Assembly: GCF_005860765.1 (NCBI RefSeq)
Contig: NZ_VCEI01000011.1
Span: forward strand, 1,403,819-1,467,818
DNA from: Dyadobacter sediminis
GTDB lineage: Bacteria; Bacteroidota; Bacteroidia; Cytophagales; Spirosomataceae
Direction: 5' to 3'
Length of the DNA: 64,000 nucleotides
Shown here: one piece after another, positions 57,301-64,000 of the stretch
How positions within the stretch are numbered: the first letter of the stretch is position 1
Layout of the letters: each line of letters starts with the position of its first letter
Notes under the pieces: model-generated
Told to the model about the DNA's origin: nothing
The model's input: the letters and a program-made list of their open reading frames with translations, nothing else
The model's database searches: none
Made by a program: the position numbers and the translations under genes

Positions 57301-58896
57301 AACCGTTTCGTTATTGCTTGCATCAATGGCCTTGACTTTCAAGCTGTACTCGCCTTTCTTTTTTATTACAAATGGAATAGTATAATCCTTAAACTTGCCG
57401 TCGTTCAGCGCATACTGGAATTCACTTAAACCGGAGCCGCCTTCGTCCGATGCAGAAAGAAATAACCTGACCTCCTTTTCGTAACCGCCCCGCGAACGCT
57501 TTTTTCCTTCAAACCGGACGTTTGCTACCGGAGCGATCGTATCCAAAGCCGGAACAGCCGGATCAATGGTTATGTAATTCATCCGGGTATTGAGCCCGCC
57601 CAATGCATCCACAGTCAGCTTTCCGTCATTTACCGCTACGGTAGCTGTTCCGACACGGTACTGATCGGTTTTGGAAGAAGCAAAATCACTGATTGCGGGC
57701 AATCCTTCCACATTGATCTGATGACGGCTGTTGTAATATCCGCTGTCACCTGCGCTTACCGTCACCCTGTAAAATCCGTTTGGAACCGAAAGTTCCCATG
57801 CAGTTTCTTTTTCTTCCTGGTTGTCAGCCTGCATTTCTACGGCAGAATGCAGCTTGCTGCTACCGGTTTCTTTTTTGCGCAAGTGCACTTTATGCTGGAC
57901 ACTTACCGGCTGTTTTGTTTTTGTGCTAACCCAGCCGTACTTCCGGATCTCATCGTAAGGTAGGCCGAAATCGGCGATATGCCCGTGCAAAACAGCAGTT
58001 CCTTCAGGCTGGAAATCAGCCTGGATACCCCGGAACAAGGTTACATTAACGTTATTTACAGCAAAGTCGTCAAAATGATCGTCCGACATCTGTGTAGCCT
58101 TTTTGCCGGAAGTATACACACCTGCATAAACCATGCTGTCCATAATGTCCAGCTCGCTGATGTTCAATGCCGGAGACGAATACGACGATCCTGTGTTCAC
58201 GTAATTCACACCGTCGGTTGAATAAAAGCCCTCTACCGTTTTGGCAGCAGAATCAATAACCATTTTCAAACGCAGCGTTTTTGAATCAAACCCGCCGGCT
58301 ACTTCTGTCATGCGCTCATTATCGTTGCCATTCAGTGCGTCAGCGGATGAAAAATGCTTTTCTTTCGTCAGTCCGATTTTATTTCCTGCAATGCCTAGTT
58401 TGATGAATGTCTTGTCTTTAAGTCCGTAGAAAAGGCCGCCATGCTGTGCAGAAACTTTTTCCGGATCGGTCACACTGACTTCCAGCTGCATTTTCTTTTC
58501 AGCCATGACATTCACACCCAGTACATTTACTTCTTCATCCACTTCTTCCGCCGCCGTATTCAGTACTTCCGGTTCGTTTTCTTCAAAAACAATTGCCTTC
58601 TGAACATATGCATTCAGGTTGTGACCGGACTTGCCAAGCTGCGCGTAACGATTTGTTTCTTTGCCGGAAACGCTTTTGTTCGTTATGGTATCACCAGAAA
58701 CCGGCTGATGTTCCGGCAATATGGAAAGAGCCTTTTTTTCAGAAATTGAATATGGTTTTGCTGAGATTTTATTTTTACCAAATGCAGATTTAAAGCAAAT
58801 TAAATGAAAAGAAATACTTAAAATAAACAGAATCACCCATTTGTCTGAAATGCGTGACCTGAAATGAAAATGTTTAGTGTGCCTAAATTTTATCAT
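54304..58896 (-). CDS. Giant secreted mosaic protein with malectin-like, Ig-like and sugar-dehydrogenase propeller domains
   Basis: 1530 residues with an N-terminal signal (residues 20-41). In order I read a LamG-like region (85-285), a malectin-like domain (about 290-455), an OmpL47-like repeat (460-555), a BACON-like strand domain (560-655), a second malectin-like domain (660-845), another BACON-like domain (860-960), a Big_5-type Ig domain (965-1080) and a C-terminal glucose/sorbosone-dehydrogenase-like six-blade propeller (1090-1510). No lipobox and no C-terminal sorting domain is seen. It probably binds glycans and oxidises a sugar, passing electrons onward. Domain limits are estimated by eye. 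Confidence 0.8.
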   Translation of the reverse strand: MIKFRHTKHFHFRSRISDKWVILFILSISFHLICFKSAFGKNKISAKPYSISEKKALSILPEHQPVSGDTITNKSVSGKETNRYAQLGKSGHNLNAYVQKAIVFEENEPEVLNTAAEEVDEEVNVLGVNVMAEKKMQLEVSVTDPEKVSAQHGGLFYGLKDKTFIKLGIAGNKIGLTKEKHFSSADALNGNDNERMTEVAGGFDSKTLRLKMVIDSAAKTVEGFYSTDGVNYVNTGSSYSSPALNISELDIMDSMVYAGVYTSGKKATQMSDDHFDDFAVNNVNVTLFRGIQADFQPEGTAVLHGHIADFGLPYDEIRKYGWVSTKTKQPVSVQHKVHLRKKETGSSKLHSAVEMQADNQEEKETAWELSVPNGFYRVTVSAGDSGYYNSRHQINVEGLPAISDFASSKTDQYRVGTATVAVNDGKLTVDALGGLNTRMNYITIDPAVPALDTIAPVANVRFEGKKRSRGGYEKEVRLFLSASDEGGSGLSEFQYALNDGKFKDYTIPFVIKKKGEYSLKVKAIDASNNETVTGTYHFSVKPRAVKKLAFTQDKIRFTVLKGKPVIPQTINLNAGSGNATFRLSKTKADWLTLPQTVSNTLQLGPENISSDLEPGNYQVLVTRTGGGFRSATMLIDLHVVEPLDAPKVNIDFADSESIPPVGYLKDYGQPFGQRSGAHQGAGFQFGWKNRADGSLLDLTANGRNRYTPEDVLLATLMHMQAVHIDNDYWPGVKEEGYWEMKVPNGVYDVTVSVGDGNPNKKPEKHSINVEGVKAISGFIPNGKKGTISRFKTVTVRVNVKDELLTIDANGGTSTKITFTNIVPVSIDPYVYWASKTQNIIVKKGIKENSSTSIVLGSSNNLATSFRISVRYCQGLPGWLKYDPNPKGIQPNVVFDYSRAENLPVGIYKAFVKATSPQFTGQEFEILLNVVDPSKPYVVSSNPLNGSVKVDLNTVSIAANNLNVPEAKGFKGGVDNSTITNNTVKLFKLSDNVSTSVNGVVQGTGGGDAISFSPVGSLEPNTIYKFVITSGVKSYTGASFAPYEATFTTDEAKIDSSNFLNAQFIKVGIPGTENKKYCSLTIGPDGKLYALRLDGIVERFDINHSSGMLSNLKTINTIVKKYGNRSAVGLAFDPKSTPSNLVLWISHSSPGLSVAPAFDGNISRLEGPELQKEQLVIIRLPRSKRDHLINSLAFGPDGALYMSQGSNSSAGSYDEDWQRNESLLSGTILRLDLKKLKGFKLPLNVLTTADQSIINKAPAKAATMRDGTYNPYGSSAPLTIYASGIRNAFDLLWHSNGQLYLPTNGSGGGGNSPESVAGTRKPDGTFYHGPEIPATFGIKAQNDWLFRINPNKPIGYFGHPNPLRGEYVINRGHEDNPLYLPSVTADPNYRQGYNFGLNKSPNGVIEYKSNTFNGALKGKLLVCRFSGGGDIAVMEPGSMVKTSNPADDSIYDIVKVNTGSGNNGLVGASGFGNPLDIVEDQVNGNLYVIEYNWNDSPNLAARITLLRVKPEPVTEPEVTASTKETGKKQIK

Positions 58897-59109
58897 GGTA
58901 AATTTTCAAGAGATTGATGAGTAAAATGCATTTATATGTCTGTCAGCACAGGAATTCCGCTCTTTCATAAATGGAAGTATTGCCAAATCAGCTGACGATT
59001 TTAATGAAGTGTAAATTTGGGATTGCAATATGAGCAGGCATCAAAGAATCAAATGTCCGGTTATAATCGGGAAAGGCACTTACACCTGTATTTTGCATAA
59101 ATTGGAGAG

Positions 59110-59268
59110 AGTAAAACCAGAAATTGCAGAATAGGTTCATAGAATTGTTTATTAACAACTGTGTCCGTTACGGTTTGAAAACTAGCCCGAACCGAGCTAA
59201 TTCATTAATGGAATTGCCCCCTGATCCTGTATCAAGGAACTTCAAAATGTCATGTGGAGGTAATTAAT
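59110..59268 (+). pseudogene. Possible C-terminal gene remnant
   Basis: The frame after a TAA near 59112 reads protein-like to the stop at 59266-59268, ending MELPPDPVSRNFKMSCGGN. No start codon or upstream domain remains. It may be a relic of a gene lost by deletion, or chance. Family not identified. Confidence 0.2.
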
Positions 59269-59619
59269 TTAATCAAATTTGCACAGAATTGAGACAACTA
59301 TAAATATCAAGGTATTCAAACGGACAAATGTACTGATAAAACAGACATTAGGTTTGTTTTACATGACAAAAATAACAGGCTGAATCGGCATTATATCATG
59401 AAAATGTACAATTAATATTGCATTTGCTTCATCTGATATTCCTATTCCTGAACATATCTCCTTTTTCCTCCGAATCAACTGGATTTTGGTTTTACGTGCC
59501 TCATTATACGCCCAAAATTAGCGTTTTAATGGCTTTTCAACTGCAAATCAAAATCAGGAATCGCAATGATTTTAATCAGTTTCCGCGCACAGAGTAAAGA
59601 TTTCAATAGTTGTTTTATC

Positions 59620-59662
59620 GGGGCGTTGGAAATACCTCTTTTCCAGTTATTTCCAACGCTCC
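59620..59662 (-). terminator. Hairpin after the 201-residue gene
   Basis: GGGGCGTTGGAAAT (59620-59633) pairs with ATTTCCAACGCTCC (59649-59662), one G-T wobble, 12 bases downstream of the minus-strand stop. No long T-run follows, so its strength is uncertain. Confidence 0.5.
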
Positions 59663-59674
59663 TTCATGTGCTTT

Positions 59675-60280
59675 TCAGGATTTCAAACCCAGTGATGACA
59701 GCAGACTGTTTTGCGATTTGATTTCGGCTTTTCTTTTTTCGACAACTTGCCGGATCATGTTTTCCAGTCCTGCATTGAATTTCAAAAGTTCGGCTTTAAG
59801 GTCATTTTGCTGCTGCATGAGATCCGTCACGTAATTTTTGTGTTCATGGATTATGGTTTTGGAAGTTTTGCCATACACCGCATATTCAATTGCCAATTCG
59901 CCGGTTTTTGTATCGACCGTCCATTCTTCAGACTTGAAGCCCTGGTTTGATGAAACTGTGCAGGCCAGCAGATTGGCGTCACCTTCGAACGGAATGCGGT
60001 ATTCAATTACATTCACTTTTATTTTCATGTCGGAAGCGCTTCCGGGTCGAAGTACTGCATTGGAGAATATTTTACTGCTCGTCTTTGATTCCGACTTTTC
60101 AAAATGAATTTCCGGTATGCTAAGCGCTTTTTCTGTTCTCAGGTTTTTTACACAACCTTCAATCTGATCCTCTGCAAAGTATTCCTGCGGCCATTTATTG
60201 ATCTCTTGATTAATCTCCATGCCGATTTTGTAAAATAAGGAATTTGTATCGTACAAGGAAAACAGTTTGACTTTTCGCAT
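59675..60280 (-). CDS. Hypothetical protein (201 aa)
   Basis: A 201-residue protein. The N-terminal half mixes strands and helices; residues 145-195 form a long coiled coil (HEHKNYVTDLMQQQNDLKAEL then LENMIRQVVEKRKAEIKSQ). It has no signal peptide or membrane segment. No family is recognised. It is alone between long gene-free stretches on both sides, which is unusual in this window and may mean it arrived separately. A hairpin follows its stop. Confidence 0.55.
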   Translation of the reverse strand: MRKVKLFSLYDTNSLFYKIGMEINQEINKWPQEYFAEDQIEGCVKNLRTEKALSIPEIHFEKSESKTSSKIFSNAVLRPGSASDMKIKVNVIEYRIPFEGDANLLACTVSSNQGFKSEEWTVDTKTGELAIEYAVYGKTSKTIIHEHKNYVTDLMQQQNDLKAELLKFNAGLENMIRQVVEKRKAEIKSQNSLLSSLGLKS

Positions 60281-60759
60281 GATCTTTAAATTAGTTATGG
60301 ATGGGTACGACGCTTCATCTTCGGATGTTTTTACGCTGCAAAAATTGTTCTAGAATGCATAATATGCTACATATCCGGACCTTATTTTATCATACGGGAT
60401 TATACAAAGTATCCTTTTATTCATTTTAAATGCCATTATTGCCCATAAAGTTTTCTTCATTTCAGTTTCAAATACCGATATGGCCTGATCAGATGCGAAC
60501 AACGTGAAAATCCTGAAGATTGTAATAAAAAAAAAGGTCCGAAGCAGTTTTCGAAGGCCGCTTTTGGATCAGTACTTTAAAGAATGATTTGATGATAACG
60601 GCATTCCGTAAACAGGAAAATTGACAAGAAAACCGGCATTGTACCCTTGTGTGGAGACACACAAACACCCGAAAGCAAAAAACAAATAGGATCCATGGTT
60701 GAAGTCCGGTTCAGGCTCATCATTAAACAGGCTTGTTTTTCCGGAATATACTTTTCCAA
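60281..60759. other. 479-base gene-free region
   Basis: No convincing gene. It contains an A-tract near 60527 and a perfect small hairpin, TTGTGTG-GAGA-CACACAA (60647-60664), with no T-run. The minus-strand frame at 60577-60759 reads into the start of the next stop region and is not protein-like. No promoter could be fixed. Confidence 0.5.
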
Positions 60760-61860
60760 TCAGCTTTTTGCCACCGATTCAATTAATCCGCGCATGTAAC
60801 CGATTGCAAATAAAGCGCCGATGTTGCTGTAACCCGGATGCTCGTTGCTGTCTTCGGACATGGTCGGCACGTGATCCGGACGGATCGGGCCTTTGAACCC
60901 GATTTCATAATACGTTTTCATCGCTTCGTACATATCCGTTTTGCCGTCATCGTGGAAAGTTTCCTCGAAATTCTGGCGGCTGCCGCGTACATCTCTGAAA
61001 TGTACAAAATGGATCTTTTCACGTTTCCCGAAATAGCGGATTACAGACGGAATATCTTCGCCCATGGTCGCAAAAGTGCCCTGACAAAGCGTAATGCCAT
61101 TGCTCGGACTCGGAACGATGTCAATCAGCCTTTTGAATGCATCGGCAGAAGTCATGATCCGCGCAATGCCGCGGATGGAATCCACCGGCGGATCGTCGGG
61201 ATGCAGCGCCAGTTTGACACCCTGCTTTTCAGCTTCCGGCACAACGGCTTTAAGGAAGTATTCCAGATTTTTCCACATCACATCCTTTGTAAATGTGCCG
61301 TAATTCGTCACAGACGAATCCTTAATATCGTCATAATCAAATGCACTAACCAAAGCGCCGCCTCTGCTCGGCCGGTCCATTGTCGTTCGTGCCCAGCTGA
61401 TCACCGGCATCCAGTTATAGCAGATGGTATCAATGCCTAGTCTGGAAATATTTCGGATCAGACTGATGAAGTTGTCAATTTCCTGATCTTTTCCATCCAG
61501 TCCAAGTTTGGTCTTTTCGTACAAAGCCGGAGGACCTTCGATAACTTTCAACTTCAGGCCTACATTTTCCCACGCTTCCTTCACAGCCTTCACGGCAGCG
61601 TAGTCCCAGGAATTGACACCGGAAAGACCGACGCTTTTGGGATTGATCCCTCCTACCGCGCCAAGCACTTTCATTTGCTTCGACAATTCAATCCGTCGCT
61701 TGTCCATTCCGAAAAAATGCGCAAGACAAAACTGCATTCCACCGTCCTGCACGTATTCCTTTTTAAGCAGCGGTGTGTTGTTCAAATCAGGCTGGCCGGA
61801 AACAGTAACTGCGGCTAGCGCGGCACTGTTGCGTATGAATTTACGTCTGGAGCTTTCCAT
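60760..61860 (-). CDS. uxuA: Tat-exported mannonate dehydratase homologue
   Basis: A 366-residue protein like UxuA, which dehydrates D-mannonate to 2-keto-3-deoxy-gluconate. The Tat leader is SSRRKFIRNSAALAAVTVSG (3-22), unlike the cytoplasmic E. coli enzyme. Family blocks CYNWMPV and HPDDPP (His220), LCQGTF (Cys259), VHFRDVRG (His287) and RPDHVP (Asp329, His330) carry the probable metal ligands. It is followed 46 bases downstream (in the genome map) by the aminopeptidase gene, on the same strand. Whether it dehydrates mannonate or another aldonate in the periplasm is unknown. Confidence 0.82.
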   Translation of the reverse strand: MESSRRKFIRNSAALAAVTVSGQPDLNNTPLLKKEYVQDGGMQFCLAHFFGMDKRRIELSKQMKVLGAVGGINPKSVGLSGVNSWDYAAVKAVKEAWENVGLKLKVIEGPPALYEKTKLGLDGKDQEIDNFISLIRNISRLGIDTICYNWMPVISWARTTMDRPSRGGALVSAFDYDDIKDSSVTNYGTFTKDVMWKNLEYFLKAVVPEAEKQGVKLALHPDDPPVDSIRGIARIMTSADAFKRLIDIVPSPSNGITLCQGTFATMGEDIPSVIRYFGKREKIHFVHFRDVRGSRQNFEETFHDDGKTDMYEAMKTYYEIGFKGPIRPDHVPTMSEDSNEHPGYSNIGALFAIGYMRGLIESVAKS

Positions 61861-61906
61861 GAATTCAAATCGAATTTTCTACTAGAAAGCAGATTCGGGC
61901 TCCCGG

Positions 61907-64000
61907 CTACTTTTCCGGCTCCGCATCTCTTTGCAACTTCACCGCACGGTTCAGGATATCTGTTGCCTGTAATACTTTGTTTTTCAGATAAAAAGGATAT
62001 TCAGGATTATCGCGTAAAAAATCCTGAACAATTGCTGCGGCTTCCCCGGAATGATGTCCTGCGTAAATCGTATGGACCCAGCGTGTCGGAAAGAAAATAT
62101 CGCCGGTCAGCTGAATTTCCTGAAGCATGTCCAGCGAAGGCCGCAGATAAGGAATGGCACTTTTCGCCCTCAGCGGATGATGAAGGTAAGCCAATGCTTC
62201 CAGCACCCAGGCTTCTTTTTCACGGTTTTCAGGTTTTTTCAGCGACTCAAAAAATGCATTGCGCTCGGCAATATTTTTACTCAGCGAAGGAATGACAAAT
62301 TTCAGCTTTGCCTTGCGATCCGGATTTCCGGTATTTTCCAGTTGTTTGTTGAAAATCGGATCGTTGTCCCCGCTTCCTTTCAGAGCCAGTTCGCAGGCCA
62401 GCGATATTTTATCATCTTCCGATAAAACCAGATCTTTCACAACCAGCTTCTCATTCCAGAGCAATTCCAGTTTCTGCAGTCCGTCCGGCGTAAGCGCCAC
62501 GTTTTTGAACGCCCGGAAATAGGATGTTTTGATTCCCTTGTCACTGGTCTTTTCCAGTAAATCCCAAAGGACCCGTTCTGCTTTGTTCTGTAAAATAGAC
62601 CGTTCTTCTGGTTCAAGAAACGTCCACCAGACTGTTTGCATGTTGGAAAGCAGATAATCCACAAGCAGCGGATTTTCTTCCTTTGGTAAAATGGTGAAGA
62701 TATCATTTACAAATTTTTCGGATGAAGGCCCGTTTTCGCGAAGGAACGCTTCCCAGCTATTTACAAGCATGGCGCCTCTGAAAACCGGGTTTTGCCTCAC
62801 GGTGTCCGCAACTTGATTATAGTTCTGGATGAAGTCCGCTTTGCTCGCAGTATCCATTTTGAAATAGCCATAACTGACACCATCAAAATTCGGGAATACG
62901 AGCGTTTCGGGCTGTACGTCAAATGTTTTAACCTGCTTGTCGGTAAATGTAAATGCCGTGTCGCGGTAAGACTTACCGGTTGTCCATTTTACTGCAAGTG
63001 GCTGCTGCCAGATACGGCCTGAAACCGGATCTATTTCTTGGACAACCTGCATTTTTCCACCTTTACGCACCAGATCGTACGCAGGCATTCCGGGTGTTTT
63101 TACCCAGACGGCACTCCAGTCCGAAATGTTTTGTGGTGTTTTTCTATCAATAATCCGGATCAGATCGTCCCAGCGTGCATTGCCGTACGCAAAGGTTTTG
63201 AGGTACTCGCGCAAACTTTCCTGCATCCTTTTTTCCCCGATTTTGAGTTCAAGATGCTGCATGACAACCGGCGCTTTCAAGTAAATAATGGCTCCGTACA
63301 GCGTGCCGGCATTTTTGAGGTTTCCAAGTTCCTGAAGAACAGGATTCGTGCCTGCACTTCGATCCACTTCATAAGCGCCGGGATAATGTGCCAGCAGGAA
63401 ACGCAGCCGGTGATTGATTTCAGGAAAACTCGGATGGACGATTTTGGCCGCCATGAAGTTGGCAAAAACCTCTTTGAGCCAGACATCGTTAAACCAGTCC
63501 ATCGTCACCAGATCGCCAAACCACATATGCGCCGATTCATGCGCAATCACGCTGGCTCTTGACAGCTTTTTGTTAACCGACGCATTTTCATCCAGAAACA
63601 AAGACGATTCATTGTAAAATACGGAACCCGGATGCTCCATGCCGCCGTACTGAAAAGACGGGATCAGAACGAAATCAAACTTTTCGAACGGGTATGAAAC
63701 GGACGTGTAATTTTCCAGCCACGACAAGGCTTTTGCATGCAGCGAAAACACTTCATCGCTGTTTTTCCTGACTTTGACCGTATCCGTCTCGCGGTAATAC
63801 ATCGTCATTTCACGGCCGCCGACTGTTTTGACGGTTTTAAAAAACTTGCCTGCGGCAAACGCAAAAAGGTAAGAACTGATCGGCTGGGTTTTATTGAACC
63901 GATAAATATTCCGGCCATTTTCCGACCTTTTGTATTGCAGGCTTCCGTTGGAAACGGCTTCCCAGTTGGCCGGTGTTTTCAGCGTAAGCGCATAAGTTGC
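61907..64000 (-). CDS. M1-family aminopeptidase, 5' end beyond the window
   Basis: Partial gene entering from the right edge; about 697 residues are visible and the frame is open to base 64000. The zinc motif is HESAHMWFGDL, with the downstream Glu in WLKEVFANF, giving the HExxH-x18-E pattern. The substrate motif reads GGMEHPG in place of the usual GAMEN. The visible C-terminal helical region fits an ERAP-like fold. The enzyme removes N-terminal residues from peptides; export cannot be judged because the start is missing. Confidence 0.9.
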   Translation of the reverse strand, partial: ATYALTLKTPANWEAVSNGSLQYKRSENGRNIYRFNKTQPISSYLFAFAAGKFFKTVKTVGGREMTMYYRETDTVKVRKNSDEVFSLHAKALSWLENYTSVSYPFEKFDFVLIPSFQYGGMEHPGSVFYNESSLFLDENASVNKKLSRASVIAHESAHMWFGDLVTMDWFNDVWLKEVFANFMAAKIVHPSFPEINHRLRFLLAHYPGAYEVDRSAGTNPVLQELGNLKNAGTLYGAIIYLKAPVVMQHLELKIGEKRMQESLREYLKTFAYGNARWDDLIRIIDRKTPQNISDWSAVWVKTPGMPAYDLVRKGGKMQVVQEIDPVSGRIWQQPLAVKWTTGKSYRDTAFTFTDKQVKTFDVQPETLVFPNFDGVSYGYFKMDTASKADFIQNYNQVADTVRQNPVFRGAMLVNSWEAFLRENGPSSEKFVNDIFTILPKEENPLLVDYLLSNMQTVWWTFLEPEERSILQNKAERVLWDLLEKTSDKGIKTSYFRAFKNVALTPDGLQKLELLWNEKLVVKDLVLSEDDKISLACELALKGSGDNDPIFNKQLENTGNPDRKAKLKFVIPSLSKNIAERNAFFESLKKPENREKEAWVLEALAYLHHPLRAKSAIPYLRPSLDMLQEIQLTGDIFFPTRWVHTIYAGHHSGEAAAIVQDFLRDNPEYPFYLKNKVLQATDILNRAVKLQRDAEPEK

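Larger units (their letters stand above)
58897..59674. other. 778-base gene-free region with a possible gene remnant
   Basis: No intact gene. A plus-strand frame at about 59110-59268 ends in MELPPDPVSRNFKMSCGGN and looks like the tail of a lost protein (see pseudogene entry). A short hairpin near the right end belongs to the next gene. Otherwise AT-rich, with no confident promoter. Confidence 0.5.

Noticed and set aside
60577..60759. 60-residue minus-strand frame before the UxuA gene stop
   Set aside because: No plausible start context, composition not protein-like, and it directly follows the stop of the next gene.

Overview
The window looks like chromosome from a Bacteroidota bacterium of the Cytophagales type, close to Dyadobacter or Spirosoma. 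This is inferred from gene content, not from a marker search. The evidence is a SusC/SusD pair, many short proteins of the type restricted to this phylum, menaquinone genes, promoter-like elements of the Bacteroidetes form (TTTG, about 20 bases, TAnnTTTG), very weak use of Shine-Dalgarno sites, and several Tat-exported sugar enzymes with N-terminal RR(x)F motifs. I see no rRNA, tRNA, CRISPR array, intact insertion sequence or prophage.

Layout. Positions 1-9.2 kb hold small metabolic and stress genes. These are a MocR-type regulator cut by the left edge and divergent from a flavin split-barrel protein, a TPR membrane protein, a diheme cytochrome c, a mercaptopyruvate sulfurtransferase, an acetyltransferase, a TlpA-like protein without cysteines, and a radical-SAM/partner pair linked to DNA repair. 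A DUF1080 protein and lspA follow head to tail. Between lspA and the convergent aconitase gene lies an unusual array of hairpin-forming repeats (about 10.59-11.14 kb). Positions 13.8-36.4 kb are mostly housekeeping: topA, a sirtuin, folD, an XRE regulator, menE/menB, an EVE protein, an RNA methyltransferase, thrS-infC-rpmI-rplT, a phosphocholine-specific phospholipase C, dnaK and a short-chain dehydrogenase.

From 36.5 kb onward nearly everything is on the minus strand and concerns carbohydrate use: a secreted alpha/beta hydrolase, pgi, a Tat-exported TIM-barrel protein, an HGSNAT-like membrane protein, two Tat-exported Gfo/Idh/MocA oxidoreductases, an orphan PAS histidine kinase, a SusD/SusC pair, a 1530-residue mosaic protein ending in a sugar-dehydrogenase-like propeller, a Tat-exported mannonate-dehydratase homologue, and an M1 aminopeptidase cut by the right edge.

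How the parts may work together. Oxidoreductases, TIM-barrel isomerases and a DUF1080 protein that are all exported fit a periplasmic route that oxidises sugars to keto-sugars before cleavage. SusC/SusD would bring in the glycan. This is inference. The items most deserving a second look are the 57-base repeat array with paired base changes in its stems, the cluster of AGTAC motifs upstream of susC, the zinc-site-less sirtuin, the radical-SAM pair and the 1530-residue mosaic protein.
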